Source: Gordonia polyisoprenivorans NBRC 16320 = JCM 10675
GTDB lineage: Bacteria; Actinomycetota; Actinomycetes; Mycobacteriales; Mycobacteriaceae
DNA: 64,000 nt
Direction of reading: 5' to 3'
Assembly: GCF_000241325.1 (NCBI RefSeq)
Contig: NZ_BAEI01000063.1
Location: 1 to 64,000, forward strand
Part shown: positions 35,796-44,694 of the stretch, in pieces
How the letters are laid out: each line of letters begins with the position of its first letter
Position numbering within the stretch: the stretch's first letter is position 1
The notes under the pieces: model-generated
The model's input: the letters and a program-made list of their open reading frames with translations, nothing else
Database searches by the model: none
Told to the model about the DNA's origin: nothing
Program-made: the position numbers and the translations under genes

Positions 35796-36809
35796 TTACT
35801 CGACGCCGACCACATCCTTGGCGATCTCGGCGATGCGCGCCTCGGCGGCGTTGACGACGCGCTGCCGGTTCTTGTGGGCTTCCTCGAAGTGCAGCGTCAC
35901 GCGGATGTCGGCGGGCTCGTCGAGCTCCTTGATCGCGGCGACGGCGTCGGTGATGTTCAGGTCGGCGTAGTCGGGGATGGGCAGGTCGTCGGGGTCGACT
36001 GTGCCTGTCGCCTCGCGGACCGAGGCCACGGTGTCGGCGACGCCGGTGGCGCCGTTGATCCGGGCGTTGTCCTCGATGGCCTCGAGTGCGGCGTCACGGG
36101 CGGCGGTCGCTGTGCGCAGGGTCGCCGTTCCCGCCTCGACGAGGCTCTGCCCGGCCTGTTCTGCGGCTTCGGTGGCGTCGTCGACGGTGTTGCCGATGCG
36201 GCTGCGTAGACCGGAGAAGGCGTCGGGGACCTGGCGGATCGCGTGTGCGACGCGATCGGCGCTACGCGATGCGGCGATCGCCGGCAGGGTCACCGCACGG
36301 GCGGCGAGGCCGCTGACCCATTGGCTGGGACTGCGGCGCAGTGCGGCCGGCCCGCCGAGGGCTTCTTCGGCCAGCACCGTGCTGATCCAGTCGACGGTCT
36401 CGGTGTGGGCGTCGATGAGTCGTTCGGCGAGCGCGAGGAGGTCGGCGTCGTCGGCGCCGGTGGCCAGAGCCTTGAGATATGTTGCGCGGCCAAGCAATTG
36501 TTGCTCCAGGGCGAGATCACCGAGGAGTGCCTCATCGAGCGGTTGGGCTTGCTCGGCGAGGGTCTTGACCGATGCGGCGACGCGGCCGAGGGCCGGACGA
36601 AGGACATCGGCGAAGCCGTCGCGCTCGCGCAGCGCCTTCTCGATGGCTGCAGCACGGTCGCGCCCCTTGCGCGCATTGCCGGCCAGTTCGGCACGCACCG
36701 CGTCGGTACGGGCCTGCGCCTGCCGGGTCTCGGCGATCTGGATCTCGGTGTGGGTGAGCGCGAGGATCGCGCGCAGTTGCTGATGGATGGTGGTGGTGGA
36801 GACGGTCAT
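35796..36809 (-). CDS. Helical, ferritin-like domain protein (stress locus)
   Basis: 337 residues, almost entirely helical. ILALTHTEIQIAETRQAQ, LALEQQLLGRATYL and LIDAHTETVDWISTVLAEE place Glu/His residues in a ferritin-like four-helix pattern in the first 150 residues; the rest (THE region after WVSGLAARAV) is an amphipathic, Ala-rich tail. GGAGGG sits just before the ATG, and a GGTTT-N15-GGGAAC pair 42-67 bases upstream. Likely heads the stress operon. Metal binding is inferred. Confidence 0.6.
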   Translation of the reverse strand: MTVSTTTIHQQLRAILALTHTEIQIAETRQAQARTDAVRAELAGNARKGRDRAAAIEKALRERDGFADVLRPALGRVAASVKTLAEQAQPLDEALLGDLALEQQLLGRATYLKALATGADDADLLALAERLIDAHTETVDWISTVLAEEALGGPAALRRSPSQWVSGLAARAVTLPAIAASRSADRVAHAIRQVPDAFSGLRSRIGNTVDDATEAAEQAGQSLVEAGTATLRTATAARDAALEAIEDNARINGATGVADTVASVREATGTVDPDDLPIPDYADLNITDAVAAIKELDEPADIRVTLHFEEAHKNRQRVVNAAEARIAEIAKDVVGVE

Positions 36810-36850
36810 GTTCCCTCCAGATGTTGGGGACGAGCTCTCGTGTCCACGGT

Positions 36851-36876
36851 GTTCCCCGGTTGGTGAGGAAGAAACC
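36851..36876 (-). promoter_or_regulatory. Alternative-sigma (SigB/SigF type) promoter candidate
   Basis: GGTTT (36876-36872), 15 bases, GGGAAC (36856-36851) on the minus strand, upstream of the ferritin-like gene. Same hexamers as the element at 35698-35724. Confidence 0.6.
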
Positions 36877-37011
36877 CCGTCGTGGCGAACGGTCGGTGAA
36901 TGTGCCGCGATGACCGGGTGTCACCTGCGGCTTTGCCGAGATGTGAGTTGGGCCACCGAGCTCGTCGGACGCTCGGTCGGGCGGCGGTGACGGGCAGGTA
37001 GCGTTATCGCC

Positions 37012-37707
37012 ATGGCTACCCCCGAACGTGCGAGTCTGGACAAGGACCCGGCCGAGGTCGCGGCGATGTTCGACGGCGTCGCCAAGCGCTACGACATCAC
37101 CAACACCGTGCTGTCGTTCGCGCAGGATCGGCGGTGGCGTAAGGCGACCCGCAAGGCACTCGCGCTCACTCGCAACGACGTGGTGCTCGACCTGGCGGCC
37201 GGCACCGCCGTCTCCACCGTCGAGTTGGCGACGTCGGGGGCCACGTGCGTTGCCGCCGACTTCTCCCTCGGAATGCTCAAGGCCGGCGCCGATCGGAACG
37301 TACCGAAGGTCGCGGCAGACGCCATGGCTCTGCCCTTCGCCGACGGATCATTCGACGCGGCGACCATCTCGTTCGGTCTGCGCAACGTCCACGATGTGCC
37401 GACCGCCCTGGCCGAGCTGTATCGGGTGCTCAAACCCGGTGGCCGCCTGGTCATTTGCGAATTCTCCACACCGACATTGCGGCCATTCCGCACCGTCTAC
37501 ATGGAGTACCTGATGAAAGCGCTGCCCGCGGTGGCGACGAAGGTGTCGAGCAACCCTGCCGCGTACGTGTATCTCGCCGAATCGATTCGAGCCTGGCCCG
37601 ACCAATTCGGCCTCGGCGACCTCATTCGCGACGCCGGGTTCACCGACGTCCGCTGGCAGAACCTCACCGGTGGAATCGCGGCAATACACTCCGGTATTCG
37701 CGTTTGA
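37012..37707 (+). CDS. menG: Demethylmenaquinone methyltransferase
   Basis: Last ring step of menaquinone synthesis, also called Ubi[38 protein letters not shown] (SAM site), [22 protein letters not shown] and [17 protein letters not shown] are UbiE/COQ5 signatures; [11 protein letters not shown] is a typical C-terminus. 231 aa. TAGCGT seven bases before ATG implies a leaderless mRNA. Occupies the Rv0558 position after mgtA, here separated by the stress and CDGSH genes. Confidence 0.96.
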   Translation: MATPERASLDKDPAEVAAMFDGVAKRYDITNTVLSFAQDRRWRKATRKALALTRNDVVLDLAAGTAVSTVELATSGATCVAADFSLGMLKAGADRNVPKVAADAMALPFADGSFDAATISFGLRNVHDVPTALAELYRVLKPGGRLVICEFSTPTLRPFRTVYMEYLMKALPAVATKVSSNPAAYVYLAESIRAWPDQFGLGDLIRDAGFTDVRWQNLTGGIAAIHSGIRV

Positions 37708-37838
37708 CTCGTCACCTGGGCGGCACGGATGTCGATTGCCCGGTGGTCGAGGTGACTGCCGGCTCGGATCGATTACTTCGGTGGCCGAGGAGCGACGAGC
37801 GGCGACATCGCATCGGTTTCGACGTGGTCCGCCAGATC

Positions 37839-37882
37839 GGTGGTCGAGGTGCCGAGGAGCGATAGCGACGAGCCTCGAGACC
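37839..37882. repeat. Imperfect palindrome, candidate dispersed element
   Basis: GGTGGTCGAGG and CCTCGAGACC arms flank GAGGAGCGATAGCGACGAG. A related degenerate copy precedes it from about 37741 (CGGTGGTCGAGG, GGCCGAGGAGCGACGAG). Similar palindromes are common between genes of this order; family membership is from memory of such sequences and should be checked. Confidence 0.5.
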
Positions 37883-37900
37883 GGCCGCTTTGGTGCTGGG

Positions 37901-38535
37901 TCAGGGTGGCATTTTGTCGATTGTTGCTTTGGTGAAGGCGATGGCTTTGGCGCACTTTTCGGATAGCGGAGCGCCGACAACGGCCACCGATGTCGTTACG
38001 ATCGCGGTTCCTGACTGTACGTTGGTTACGCAGCTCTTCTGTCCGAGCCATATTCCGATTGCCACCATTCGTCCGTCGATGAAGAGATCCGGCTGCCAAT
38101 CAATCGTGCTGGCATACTCTTCTTTGTAGCGTGCGAGCGACGAGTAGTTTCCGACGTCCTGGCTGAGGTTCGAGGTCGGGGAGTTCGAGAATCGCCACAG
38201 GCAGCCCCTCGCCGTTTGATGGTCCGCGAGTGCGACGTCATCGACGGAATCCGGGGCGAGGCCAATCGACAGTAATTCTTGCTCGGTTAGCGCGGTGCAT
38301 GGCTCATAGGGTGACCCATCATTCAAGTCACTCCATCGGTCCTTGAATTTCGTCACGAAAGGTAGGGGAGTCCCTGACGAGTCAGTTTGTCGGATAGTTG
38401 ATTGCGCGGTCACGGAGGCAATGTTGGTTGATTCAATTGTGCCCGTTGTTTGAGTCGAGCAGCCGATAAGTGTAAGGTGATGAATGACGCCAGGCAATAG
38501 AGTGCAAGGTGGGAAATTCTATGCTTGGAACTCAC
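37901..38535 (-). pseudogene. DUF3558 lipoprotein, copy 1, frameshifted in signal peptide
   Basis: The body (FKDRWSDLNDGSPYEPCTAL to the C-terminal TKATIDKMPP) is an intact DUF3558 domain parallel to the copy at 39039. The start is broken: GTG at 38535 gives MSSKHRISHLALYCLASFIT, a good signal-peptide start, but in another frame from LTLIGCSTQ (lipobox LIGC). A single-base indel near 38470-38480 would join them. In its own frame the gene can only start at TTG 38497 with a poor, His-containing signal. Either a decayed gene or a sequencing indel. Lower GC than the window. Confidence 0.65.
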
Positions 38536-38922
38536 GGCCATTGCTATCGTCGATAGTCTCCAGCTCAGTATGGGCGATCTCGCATTTATTTGCTAGAACG
38601 CCGAGTTCTTCCTGAAAGTCTGTAACGGTGGATGACAGCATCGAAATAAATTCGATGGCGCGGGCGCTGAACTCAGTTCCCTCGGGAACGGTGCCATAAT
38701 GGTTCTTCTGCCCCGCGGCTCTGAGCTTTGACAAGGCCTCCGCCAACTCTGCCGACAGATTGCGCGCCACCCCGGCCCGTCGCTTCCACTCGGCGTCGAT
38801 GACCTGTACGACTCCGCCGTCGCCGAGTTCGGGATTGCCGCGGGGAACGGAGGCGTCTGGTGGAGTGATGGAGTCGTCCCGAGTCGCACGGGTGTGCCTG
38901 GATGTACGAAATGATCTGTCAT
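38519..38922 (-). pseudogene. Small helical secreted-type protein, copy 1, frameshifted
   Basis: Copy of the gene at 39667. It starts MTDHFVHPGTPVRLG at 38922, matching MTEYFVQPGTRVPLG of copy 2, then the match moves to another frame (DSITPPDASVPRGNPELGDGG). Alignment with copy 2 shows one base missing at about 38878-38880 (GTCCC versus CACCGCC context on the plus strand). Downstream the frame is open to 38519. A 70-base stretch (about 38771-38845) is identical to copy 2, while the 3' half has diverged. Confidence 0.7.
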
Positions 38923-39038
38923 CTGGCCCCTTCTGGCCCATGCTTGCGCAGGGGTCGCGCCTGTGGCCCCGCTCCGGACAGATCCCGCTCCTGCAATACC
39001 CTCGGCCTTAAAGGCGCGCTGGCCACCATGGTGCTGGG

Positions 39039-39677
39039 TCAGGGCGGCATCTTGTTGATCGTGGCTGCGGTGAAAGCGATGGCCTTGGCGCAGACTTGAT
39101 CTTCTGGCGGCAAATCAATATGAAACGTGGCACTTGTGGCGACTACCGCAGTGCCGGATGCTACGTAGGTTGTACACTCTCCAGAGGTAATTATGCCGAC
39201 CGCGACGCTTCGGTTGGCAAGTTCCACGTCCGGAAGCCATTTCATGTGACCAGACTGTCGCGCTTTATACTCTGTCAGGCTCGGAGCATTCCCTACCGAT
39301 TGTGTAATGCTCGAAAAGGGATCTCCCTCAGTCTCCCAGTCACAGCCCCGTGCGGTTTGTTGATCAGCAAGAGCCACATCCCTGGCGGTTTGTGCGGATA
39401 GGTTGAATTTACTCAGAACTTCGGCGTTCACGGCGGTACAAGGCTCGTATAGTGTACCGTCGTTGTTCGAGTTCCATCGGTGGGTGAACTTAGTTTTGAA
39501 AGGCAGCGAAACTCCATTGGCGTCCGTCTGCCTGGTTGTTGGTGCGGGGGCTGTGGTTGATCTTGCTATTGAATCGACCGGACGATTGATGTGTTCTGAA
39601 TTGGAGCAAGACGAAAGTGTCAAAGTTGCAAAGACTGCAAGTGTAGCGAATGTCTTTTTGCTGGTACTACGTTGCAA
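39039..39677 (-). CDS. DUF3558 lipoprotein, copy 2 (intact)
   Basis: 212 residues. Signal peptide ending in lipobox SSC near residue 24, then DUF3558: FKTKFTHRWNSNNDGTLYEPCTAVNAEVLSKFNLS, GCDWETEGDP, and the C-terminal CAKAIAFTAATINKMPP. Cys pairs suggest a disulfide. TTG start overlaps the stop of the gene before it by 11 bases. Surface lipoprotein of unknown role; DUF3558 lipoproteins are common in Mycobacteriales. Confidence 0.82.
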   Translation of the reverse strand: MQRSTSKKTFATLAVFATLTLSSCSNSEHINRPVDSIARSTTAPAPTTRQTDANGVSLPFKTKFTHRWNSNNDGTLYEPCTAVNAEVLSKFNLSAQTARDVALADQQTARGCDWETEGDPFSSITQSVGNAPSLTEYKARQSGHMKWLPDVELANRSVAVGIITSGECTTYVASGTAVVATSATFHIDLPPEDQVCAKAIAFTAATINKMPP

Positions 39678-40071
39678 TGTCGTTGGCCGCAGTTGAATCA
39701 GCTCCCGTCAACTCAAACTGAGCTAGTGAACACTGGTCACTGAGTCCGAGGAGGCCAGTTTCTTTTAGCTTGATTTCTTCTGTCAAGGTATCGATGAATT
39801 CCACGACTCGGGCATGAAATTCACCGCCCTCTTTGCAGCGCCCATAGTGATTCTGACGCCGAACGTCGGTCAGAGACCGTCTCGCCTCCGCCAACTCCGC
39901 CGCCAGATTCCTCGCCACCCCGGCCCGTCGCTTCCACTCGGCGTCGATGACCTGTACGACTCCGCCGTCGCCGAGTTCGGGATTCCCGCGGGGAATGGAG
40001 GTGTCCGGTGGCGTGGTGGAGTCACCGCCGAGTGGCACACGTGTGCCCGGTTGTACGAAATACTCCGTCAT
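39667..40071 (-). CDS. Small helical protein paired with DUF3558 lipoprotein, copy 2
   Basis: 134 residues. N-terminus has a short disordered region (PPDTSIPRGNPELGDGG) then long amphipathic helices (WKRRAGVARNLAAELAEARRSL and the region EFIDTLTEEIKLKETGLLGLS). No signal peptide or TM segment. Size and helix-turn-helix shape recall ESX/WXG100-like substrates, but the Trp is followed by Lys, not the WXG motif. Always beside the DUF3558 gene here, in both copies. Function not recognised. Confidence 0.65.
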   Translation of the reverse strand: MTEYFVQPGTRVPLGGDSTTPPDTSIPRGNPELGDGGVVQVIDAEWKRRAGVARNLAAELAEARRSLTDVRRQNHYGRCKEGGEFHARVVEFIDTLTEEIKLKETGLLGLSDQCSLAQFELTGADSTAANDIAT

Positions 40072-40171
40072 CCCTCCCCCTTCTGGCCCCGGCCAGATCT
40101 ACGGCGTGAAAGGCATTGTAGCCAGGATCGTCGGGTTTGGGAGGATTGGCGTCAAGGTTGTGGATGAAGGG

Positions 40172-41107
40172 TCAGCCGGCGTGGCGGACGGGACATCCAG
40201 GGGCGAAGGTGCCCAGCTCATCGACCTCATAGCCGCGCGGATAGCAGCGGATCTGCGGCATGTCCCGGCCGTATTGGGGGACGGTACGTCGGCCGGCGAA
40301 GAACCGGATGGCCAGACCGCGGGCCTTCAGGCCGTTGCGGGCGACGACACGCTCGACGGCGGTGGGCTTGGGGTAGCCGAAGGCGTCGAGCAAGCGGTCG
40401 TCCATGAGGGCGAACGACAGGCGCCGGACGAGCCACGCCGGGAGAAGGCGGAACGGCATGAAGGTGGTGAGCAGATCCAGGGTGGCGTCGGCGACCTTGC
40501 GTGATCCGGGGGAGTAGGCGAAATGTTCGCGCTCGTAGTCTTCGAGGAAGTGCTCGAAGTCCTCGTACGTGCCGGGAATGTCTTTGAGCGCCATGTGTTT
40601 GCCGAGTTTGCGGTAGTACTCGGTGAGACCGTCGATCTCGTTGCGGCCCAGCGGGCGCCACTCGTAGTCGGCCACCCAGCGGACCGGACACACCACGAAC
40701 GTGGCCAGTACGTAGAGCATGTCGTCGTTGGAGATGTCGTACATAGCGTGCATCTGGTTGATCCGCCGGACAGCATTGCGGGCGCGTGGATCGGCGAAGC
40801 CGTGTTCGACGGGAGCGTCGAGGAGCAGCACGGTGTCGTCGTAACGCTTCTGGGTGCGTTCGGTGAATTCTCCGGTCTCATACAGCAACTCGCCGATCGA
40901 CGGTACGGCGTAGGTGCGGAAGAGGGCGAAGCTCAGCGCCATCGTGATGCCCCACGGGTATTCCAGGGTGCCGAGGCTGCGTGCGTACCGTTCGGGATCG
41001 GCCGCAGGGTCGACACGGGCAAGGTCGTCACGCAGTCGGTAGCGCTCCGCGCGGCGGGTACTGATGCGATGTGAGACCGACGAGGCGACGGACGAAACGG
41101 ACGGCAT
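40172..41107 (-). CDS. DUF2236 / MpaB-family oxygenase-like protein
   Basis: 311 residues. LGTLEYPWGITMALSFALFRTYAVPSIGELL, RAVRRINQMHAMYDISNDDMLYVLATFVVCP and KHMALKDIPGTYEDFEHFLEDYEREHFAYSPGSR carry the His/Glu-rich pattern of DUF2236 (MpaB/latex-clearing-protein superfamily; heme or iron oxygenases). AGGAG precedes the ATG. An AT-rich promoter region with a perfect palindrome (41129-41139) lies just upstream. Substrate unknown. Confidence 0.85.
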   Translation of the reverse strand: MPSVSSVASSVSHRISTRRAERYRLRDDLARVDPAADPERYARSLGTLEYPWGITMALSFALFRTYAVPSIGELLYETGEFTERTQKRYDDTVLLLDAPVEHGFADPRARNAVRRINQMHAMYDISNDDMLYVLATFVVCPVRWVADYEWRPLGRNEIDGLTEYYRKLGKHMALKDIPGTYEDFEHFLEDYEREHFAYSPGSRKVADATLDLLTTFMPFRLLPAWLVRRLSFALMDDRLLDAFGYPKPTAVERVVARNGLKARGLAIRFFAGRRTVPQYGRDMPQIRCYPRGYEVDELGTFAPGCPVRHAG

Positions 41108-41128
41108 GACGCTCCTGAGGTGGCCGTT

Positions 41129-41139
41129 ATATCAGATAT
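41129..41139. promoter_or_regulatory. Palindrome in AT-rich promoter of DUF2236 gene
   Basis: ATATC-A-GATAT is perfect, in a region far richer in A/T than its surroundings. On the minus strand a TATAAC -10-like box overlaps it. Candidate operator. Confidence 0.4.
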
Positions 41140-41251
41140 TTGAAACATACCATCGGTTTTGTCCCAATCCAATGTGGACGAGCGACACGCAGAGCGCCGT
41201 CGGCGAGCAGGCGAGCGCCGTCGGCAACAAGCAGGGCGCTGGCGCGAAGCG

Positions 41252-42505
41252 TCAGCTGAACGGCGGCCGTTCGTCGATGCGGGTCGACAGATGGCCGACG
41301 CCGCGCCACGCGCGGGCGACGAGGTCGGCGTCGTCGGGGGTGATGAGATTGCCCATCACCCGGACCACGAGCGACATCAGCCGGGCCGACCGGATTCCGG
41401 GGCGGCCGAGGGCCGGGACGGTCTGCGGCATCGTCAGCAAGCCGGCGAGTCGACGGGCAGCGGAGAAGGCCAGCCCGTAGTGGTCGACGAGCAGGCTGCG
41501 CCAGGCGTGCGTGTGGTCGTCGCCGGACAGGAGGCCAACCGCCAGCCGGGCGGTCTCCAGTGCGTAATCGATGCCCTCGCCGTTGAGGGGATTCACACAC
41601 GCCGCGGCGTCGCCGATGAGCATCCAGTTGCGGCCGGCGACATTGCTGACCGCACCGCCCATCGGCAGCAGCGCCGAGGCGATGCGCACCGGCTCGCCGG
41701 TGATCTGCCACTCGTCGGCGACCATGTGCGAGTAATGCTCGAGGATCGGCCGAAGTGCCATGTGCGCCGGTCGTTTTGATGTGGCCAGAGCACCGACGCC
41801 GACGTTGAGCAACCCCTCGCCGAGTGGGAACACCCAACCGTATCCGGGCAGCAGTTCACCGTCGGGTCCGCGGAGTTCGAGGTGCGATCCCATCACGGTG
41901 GCGTCGGCGCGCGGGGACGGGACATAGGCGCGCGCGGCCACGCCGTACGCGGTGTCGCGGTGCCACTGTCGGCCGAGGATCTTGCCGAGGCCCGAGCGCA
42001 CCCCGTCGGCGACGATGACCTGCCCGACGCGGATCGTCCGCCGACCATCGGCGGTGTCGACGACCACTGCGCTGATGCGGTCCCCGGCGCGCTCGACGTC
42101 GACGGCTTTGGCGCCCGACACCATTCGTGCACCACGCTCGAGGGCGAATTCGCGGATCGCGTCGTCGAGTTCGAGGCGCGCGACGGCGCTGCCGTAGCCG
42201 GGGAACCGGCCCGACGGCCACGGCACGAACACGCTGCGGCCCCAGCCGTTGAGCTGCAGACCGTCCAGACGCGGCCGCGTGTCGAGGAGATGCCCGAGGC
42301 CGAGGCGATCGAGTTCGGCGACGGCGCGTGGGGTGAGCCCGTCGCCGCAGGTCTTGTCGCGTGGGAACACCGCCGCATCGACGAGAACCACCTGGCGACC
42401 GGCCGATGCGGCGTAGGCGGCGGCCGCCGACCCGGCCGGCCCGGCGCCGACGACCAGGACGTCGGCGGCGTCGGGGACCTCGACGGGGGGCACTTGGCTG
42501 CTCAC
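41252..42505 (-). CDS. menJ: Menaquinone reductase, geranylgeranyl-reductase-like flavoprotein
   Basis: Reduces one isoprene double bond of the menaquinone tail in mycobacteria (Rv0561c). FAD Rossmann ADVLVVGAGPAGSAAAAYAASAGRQVVLVD, then PRDKTCGDGLTPRAV, the GGR-type NGWG loop, and second FAD motif WMLIGDAAACVNPLNGEGIDYALET. 417 aa from GTG 42505, which follows CATACT by six bases; GTG 42526 is a longer option. Convergent with the DUF2236 gene and divergent from the prenyl synthase. Membership of the menaquinone block supports the role. Confidence 0.9.
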   Translation of the reverse strand: MSSQVPPVEVPDAADVLVVGAGPAGSAAAAYAASAGRQVVLVDAAVFPRDKTCGDGLTPRAVAELDRLGLGHLLDTRPRLDGLQLNGWGRSVFVPWPSGRFPGYGSAVARLELDDAIREFALERGARMVSGAKAVDVERAGDRISAVVVDTADGRRTIRVGQVIVADGVRSGLGKILGRQWHRDTAYGVAARAYVPSPRADATVMGSHLELRGPDGELLPGYGWVFPLGEGLLNVGVGALATSKRPAHMALRPILEHYSHMVADEWQITGEPVRIASALLPMGGAVSNVAGRNWMLIGDAAACVNPLNGEGIDYALETARLAVGLLSGDDHTHAWRSLLVDHYGLAFSAARRLAGLLTMPQTVPALGRPGIRSARLMSLVVRVMGNLITPDDADLVARAWRGVGHLSTRIDERPPFS

Positions 42506-42671
42506 CCGACCAGTATGTCGGCGCACCGTCGGGCGATGCTGCTCGGGCAGCGTCGGTGCCAGACGCTAGGCTGCACAGAGGTAGTGCCCTGGGGTATGGC
42601 GCCCGATGCGTCACGCCGATGGCCTTGGCCTTCTCGAAACGGACCTTCTCGAAACGGAGCGGCGCAAACAC

Positions 42672-43688
42672 GTGAAGTCGACATTCACCGGAGTAGACCT
42701 CGGGACCGATGAGTTCGCGGAGACCGTGCGGTCCTCGCTGGCCCGTGTCGAGGACCTGCTGCTCACGGAGCTGGCTTCGGGCGACGACGTCATGACCGAG
42801 GCCGCGACACATCTCGCGCGTGCCGGGGGCAAGCGATTCCGGCCGATGTTCGCGATCCTCGCATCGCAGTTCGGGCGTAACCCCGACGCCGACGAGGTGA
42901 TCACGTCGGCGACCGTCGTCGAGATGATCCACCTCGCGACGCTCTATCACGACGACGTCATGGACGAGGCGCCGATGCGCCGCGGCGCGCAGAGCGCCAA
43001 CGCCCGGTGGACCAACAGCATCGCGATCCTCTCCGGCGACTTCCTGTTCGCCCGGGCCTCCCGGCTGGTCTCGACGCTGGGCCCCGACGCCGTGCGCATC
43101 ATCGCCGAGACCTTCGCCGAACTCGTCACCGGGCAGATGCGCGAGACCGTCGGTGCCACGCAGGGCGCCGACCCGATCGACCACTACCTGAAGGTGGTGT
43201 GGGAGAAGACCGGGTCGTTGATCGCGGCCGCGGGCCGATTCGGCGCGATGGCTTCCGGCGCGACCGCCGACGACACCGAGCGGCTCTCCAGGATCGGCGA
43301 CATCGTCGGCACCGCCTTCCAGATATCCGACGACATCATCGACATCAGTTCTGTCACAGGCGATTCCGGCAAGACGCCGGGTACCGACCTGCGTGAGGGT
43401 GTGCACACCTTGCCGGTGCTGTACGCGCTGCGCGAGGACGACGCGTCGTCGGATCGACTCCGCACACTGCTGCTCGCCGACGACGGATCGGCGCGGCCGC
43501 TGACCGACGACGCCGAGGTCGCCGAGGCGCTCGATCTGCTCAACGCCTCGGGCGGCATGGTGCAGGCCAAAGGCAAGCTGGCCGAATTCGCCGAGCAGGC
43601 TCGTGCCGAACTCGCCCAGTTGCCGACCGGGCCTGCGCACGGGGCATTGAGCTCGCTGGTCAGCTACACCATCGACCGAACCGGATAG
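42672..43688 (+). CDS. grcC: Polyprenyl diphosphate synthase (menaquinone side chain)
   Basis: Trans-prenyltransferase; first Asp-rich motif [13 protein letters not shown], second [24 protein letters not shown] near the N-terminus and [12 protein letters not shown] in the middle. 338 aa from GTG 42672, close to M. tuberculosis GrcC1 and in the same order before htpX. GGAGCGG precedes the start. A 15-bp unit is duplicated at 42629-42658 just upstream. Chain length is inferred, not seen. Confidence 0.9.
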   Translation: MKSTFTGVDLGTDEFAETVRSSLARVEDLLLTELASGDDVMTEAATHLARAGGKRFRPMFAILASQFGRNPDADEVITSATVVEMIHLATLYHDDVMDEAPMRRGAQSANARWTNSIAILSGDFLFARASRLVSTLGPDAVRIIAETFAELVTGQMRETVGATQGADPIDHYLKVVWEKTGSLIAAAGRFGAMASGATADDTERLSRIGDIVGTAFQISDDIIDISSVTGDSGKTPGTDLREGVHTLPVLYALREDDASSDRLRTLLLADDGSARPLTDDAEVAEALDLLNASGGMVQAKGKLAEFAEQARAELAQLPTGPAHGALSSLVSYTIDRTG

Positions 43689-43718
43689 CCGAGCGGTCGG
43701 ATGGCTCACACCCCGCCC

Positions 43719-43745
43719 GGAAACCGAAACGGGGTCTGGATCGTT
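43719..43745 (+). promoter_or_regulatory. ECF-sigma (SigE/SigH-type) promoter candidate before htpX
   Basis: GGAAA at 43719-43723, then CGTT at 43742-43745, spacing equal to GGAAC-N18-CGTT of actinobacterial SigE/SigH promoters. Predicted start about 70 bases before the HtpX ATG. Fits an envelope/heat stress gene. Confidence 0.55.
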
Positions 43746-43821
43746 TGAGAAACTACAGGGCGTCCCCCGCCCGGCAGCCTGCCGGAGCGCACACCGACGT
43801 CGTGACTCGAACGAGGACCTG

Positions 43822-44673
43822 ATGCATTTCAACGGATTGAAGACCGCGCTCCTGCTCGGTGTGATGTCGGCGATCATCGTCGGCATCGGCGCGATGTTCC
43901 GCAGCCCCATCATCCTGTGGGGGTCGGTCATCCTCGCCGTGGCGGTCAACGCCTACGTCTACTTCAACAGCGCCAAGATGTCGCTCAAGGCGATGCACGC
44001 GCAGCCGGTGACCGAGGTCGAGGCGCCGGTGCTCTACCGCATCGTCCGCGAGCTGGCCACCTCGGCGCATCAGCCGATGCCCGCGCTCTACATCAGCCCG
44101 ACGGAGTCGCCGAATGCGTTTGCCACCGGCCGCAATCCGAAGAACGCGGCGGTGTGCTGCACCGCCGGGATACTGCGGCTGCTCGACGAGCGGGAGTTGC
44201 GTGCGGTCCTCGGCCACGAACTGTCGCACGTGTACAACCGCGACATCCTGATCAGTTCGATCGCCGGCGCCATGGCCGCGATCATCAGCGGCCTGGCGAA
44301 CTTCGCGCTGTTCTTCGGCGGCAACCGCAACAACGCCAACCCGCTGTTGATGCTCCTTGTCGCGTTCGTGGCGCCGATCGCGTCGACCCTGATCAAGCTG
44401 GCCGTGTCACGCTCGCGCGAATATCAGGCCGACGCCTCCGGTGCCGAATTGACCAGGGACCCGCTGGCGTTGGCGTCGGCGCTGGCCAAGATCTCCGGCG
44501 GCATCCAGGCCGCGCCGCTCCCGCCGCAGCCCGACATCGCCGCGCAGAGTCACGCGATGATCGAGAATCCGTTCCGTGCCACCGACCGGATGGCCAAGCT
44601 CTTCTCGACACACCCGCCGACCGAGGAGCGCATCGCCCGACTGCAGGAGATGGCGCGGCGCGGGATCAGCTGA
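43822..44673 (+). CDS. htpX: Membrane zinc metalloprotease HtpX
   Basis: Degrades misfolded membrane proteins. Two N-terminal transmembrane segments (residues 7-50), [16 protein letters not shown] with the HEXXH zinc motif (HELSH near residue 133), two more hydrophobic segments, then [13 protein letters not shown] whose Glu is the third ligand. 283 aa. GAGG before the ATG. Probably stress induced (see promoter). Confidence 0.95.
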   Translation: MHFNGLKTALLLGVMSAIIVGIGAMFRSPIILWGSVILAVAVNAYVYFNSAKMSLKAMHAQPVTEVEAPVLYRIVRELATSAHQPMPALYISPTESPNAFATGRNPKNAAVCCTAGILRLLDERELRAVLGHELSHVYNRDILISSIAGAMAAIISGLANFALFFGGNRNNANPLLMLLVAFVAPIASTLIKLAVSRSREYQADASGAELTRDPLALASALAKISGGIQAAPLPPQPDIAAQSHAMIENPFRATDRMAKLFSTHPPTEERIARLQEMARRGIS

Positions 44674-44694
44674 GCGCCGCCGTCACCCCAGCCG

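Noticed and set aside
39667-40071. Calling the small helical protein an ESX/WXG100 substrate
   Set aside because: No WXG turn and no YxxxD/E secretion tail could be made out; only size and helix content agree.
41856-43949. 697-codon open frame opposite grcC, reaching into menJ
   Set aside because: Opposite strand of a clear prenyl synthase; composition is not protein-like.
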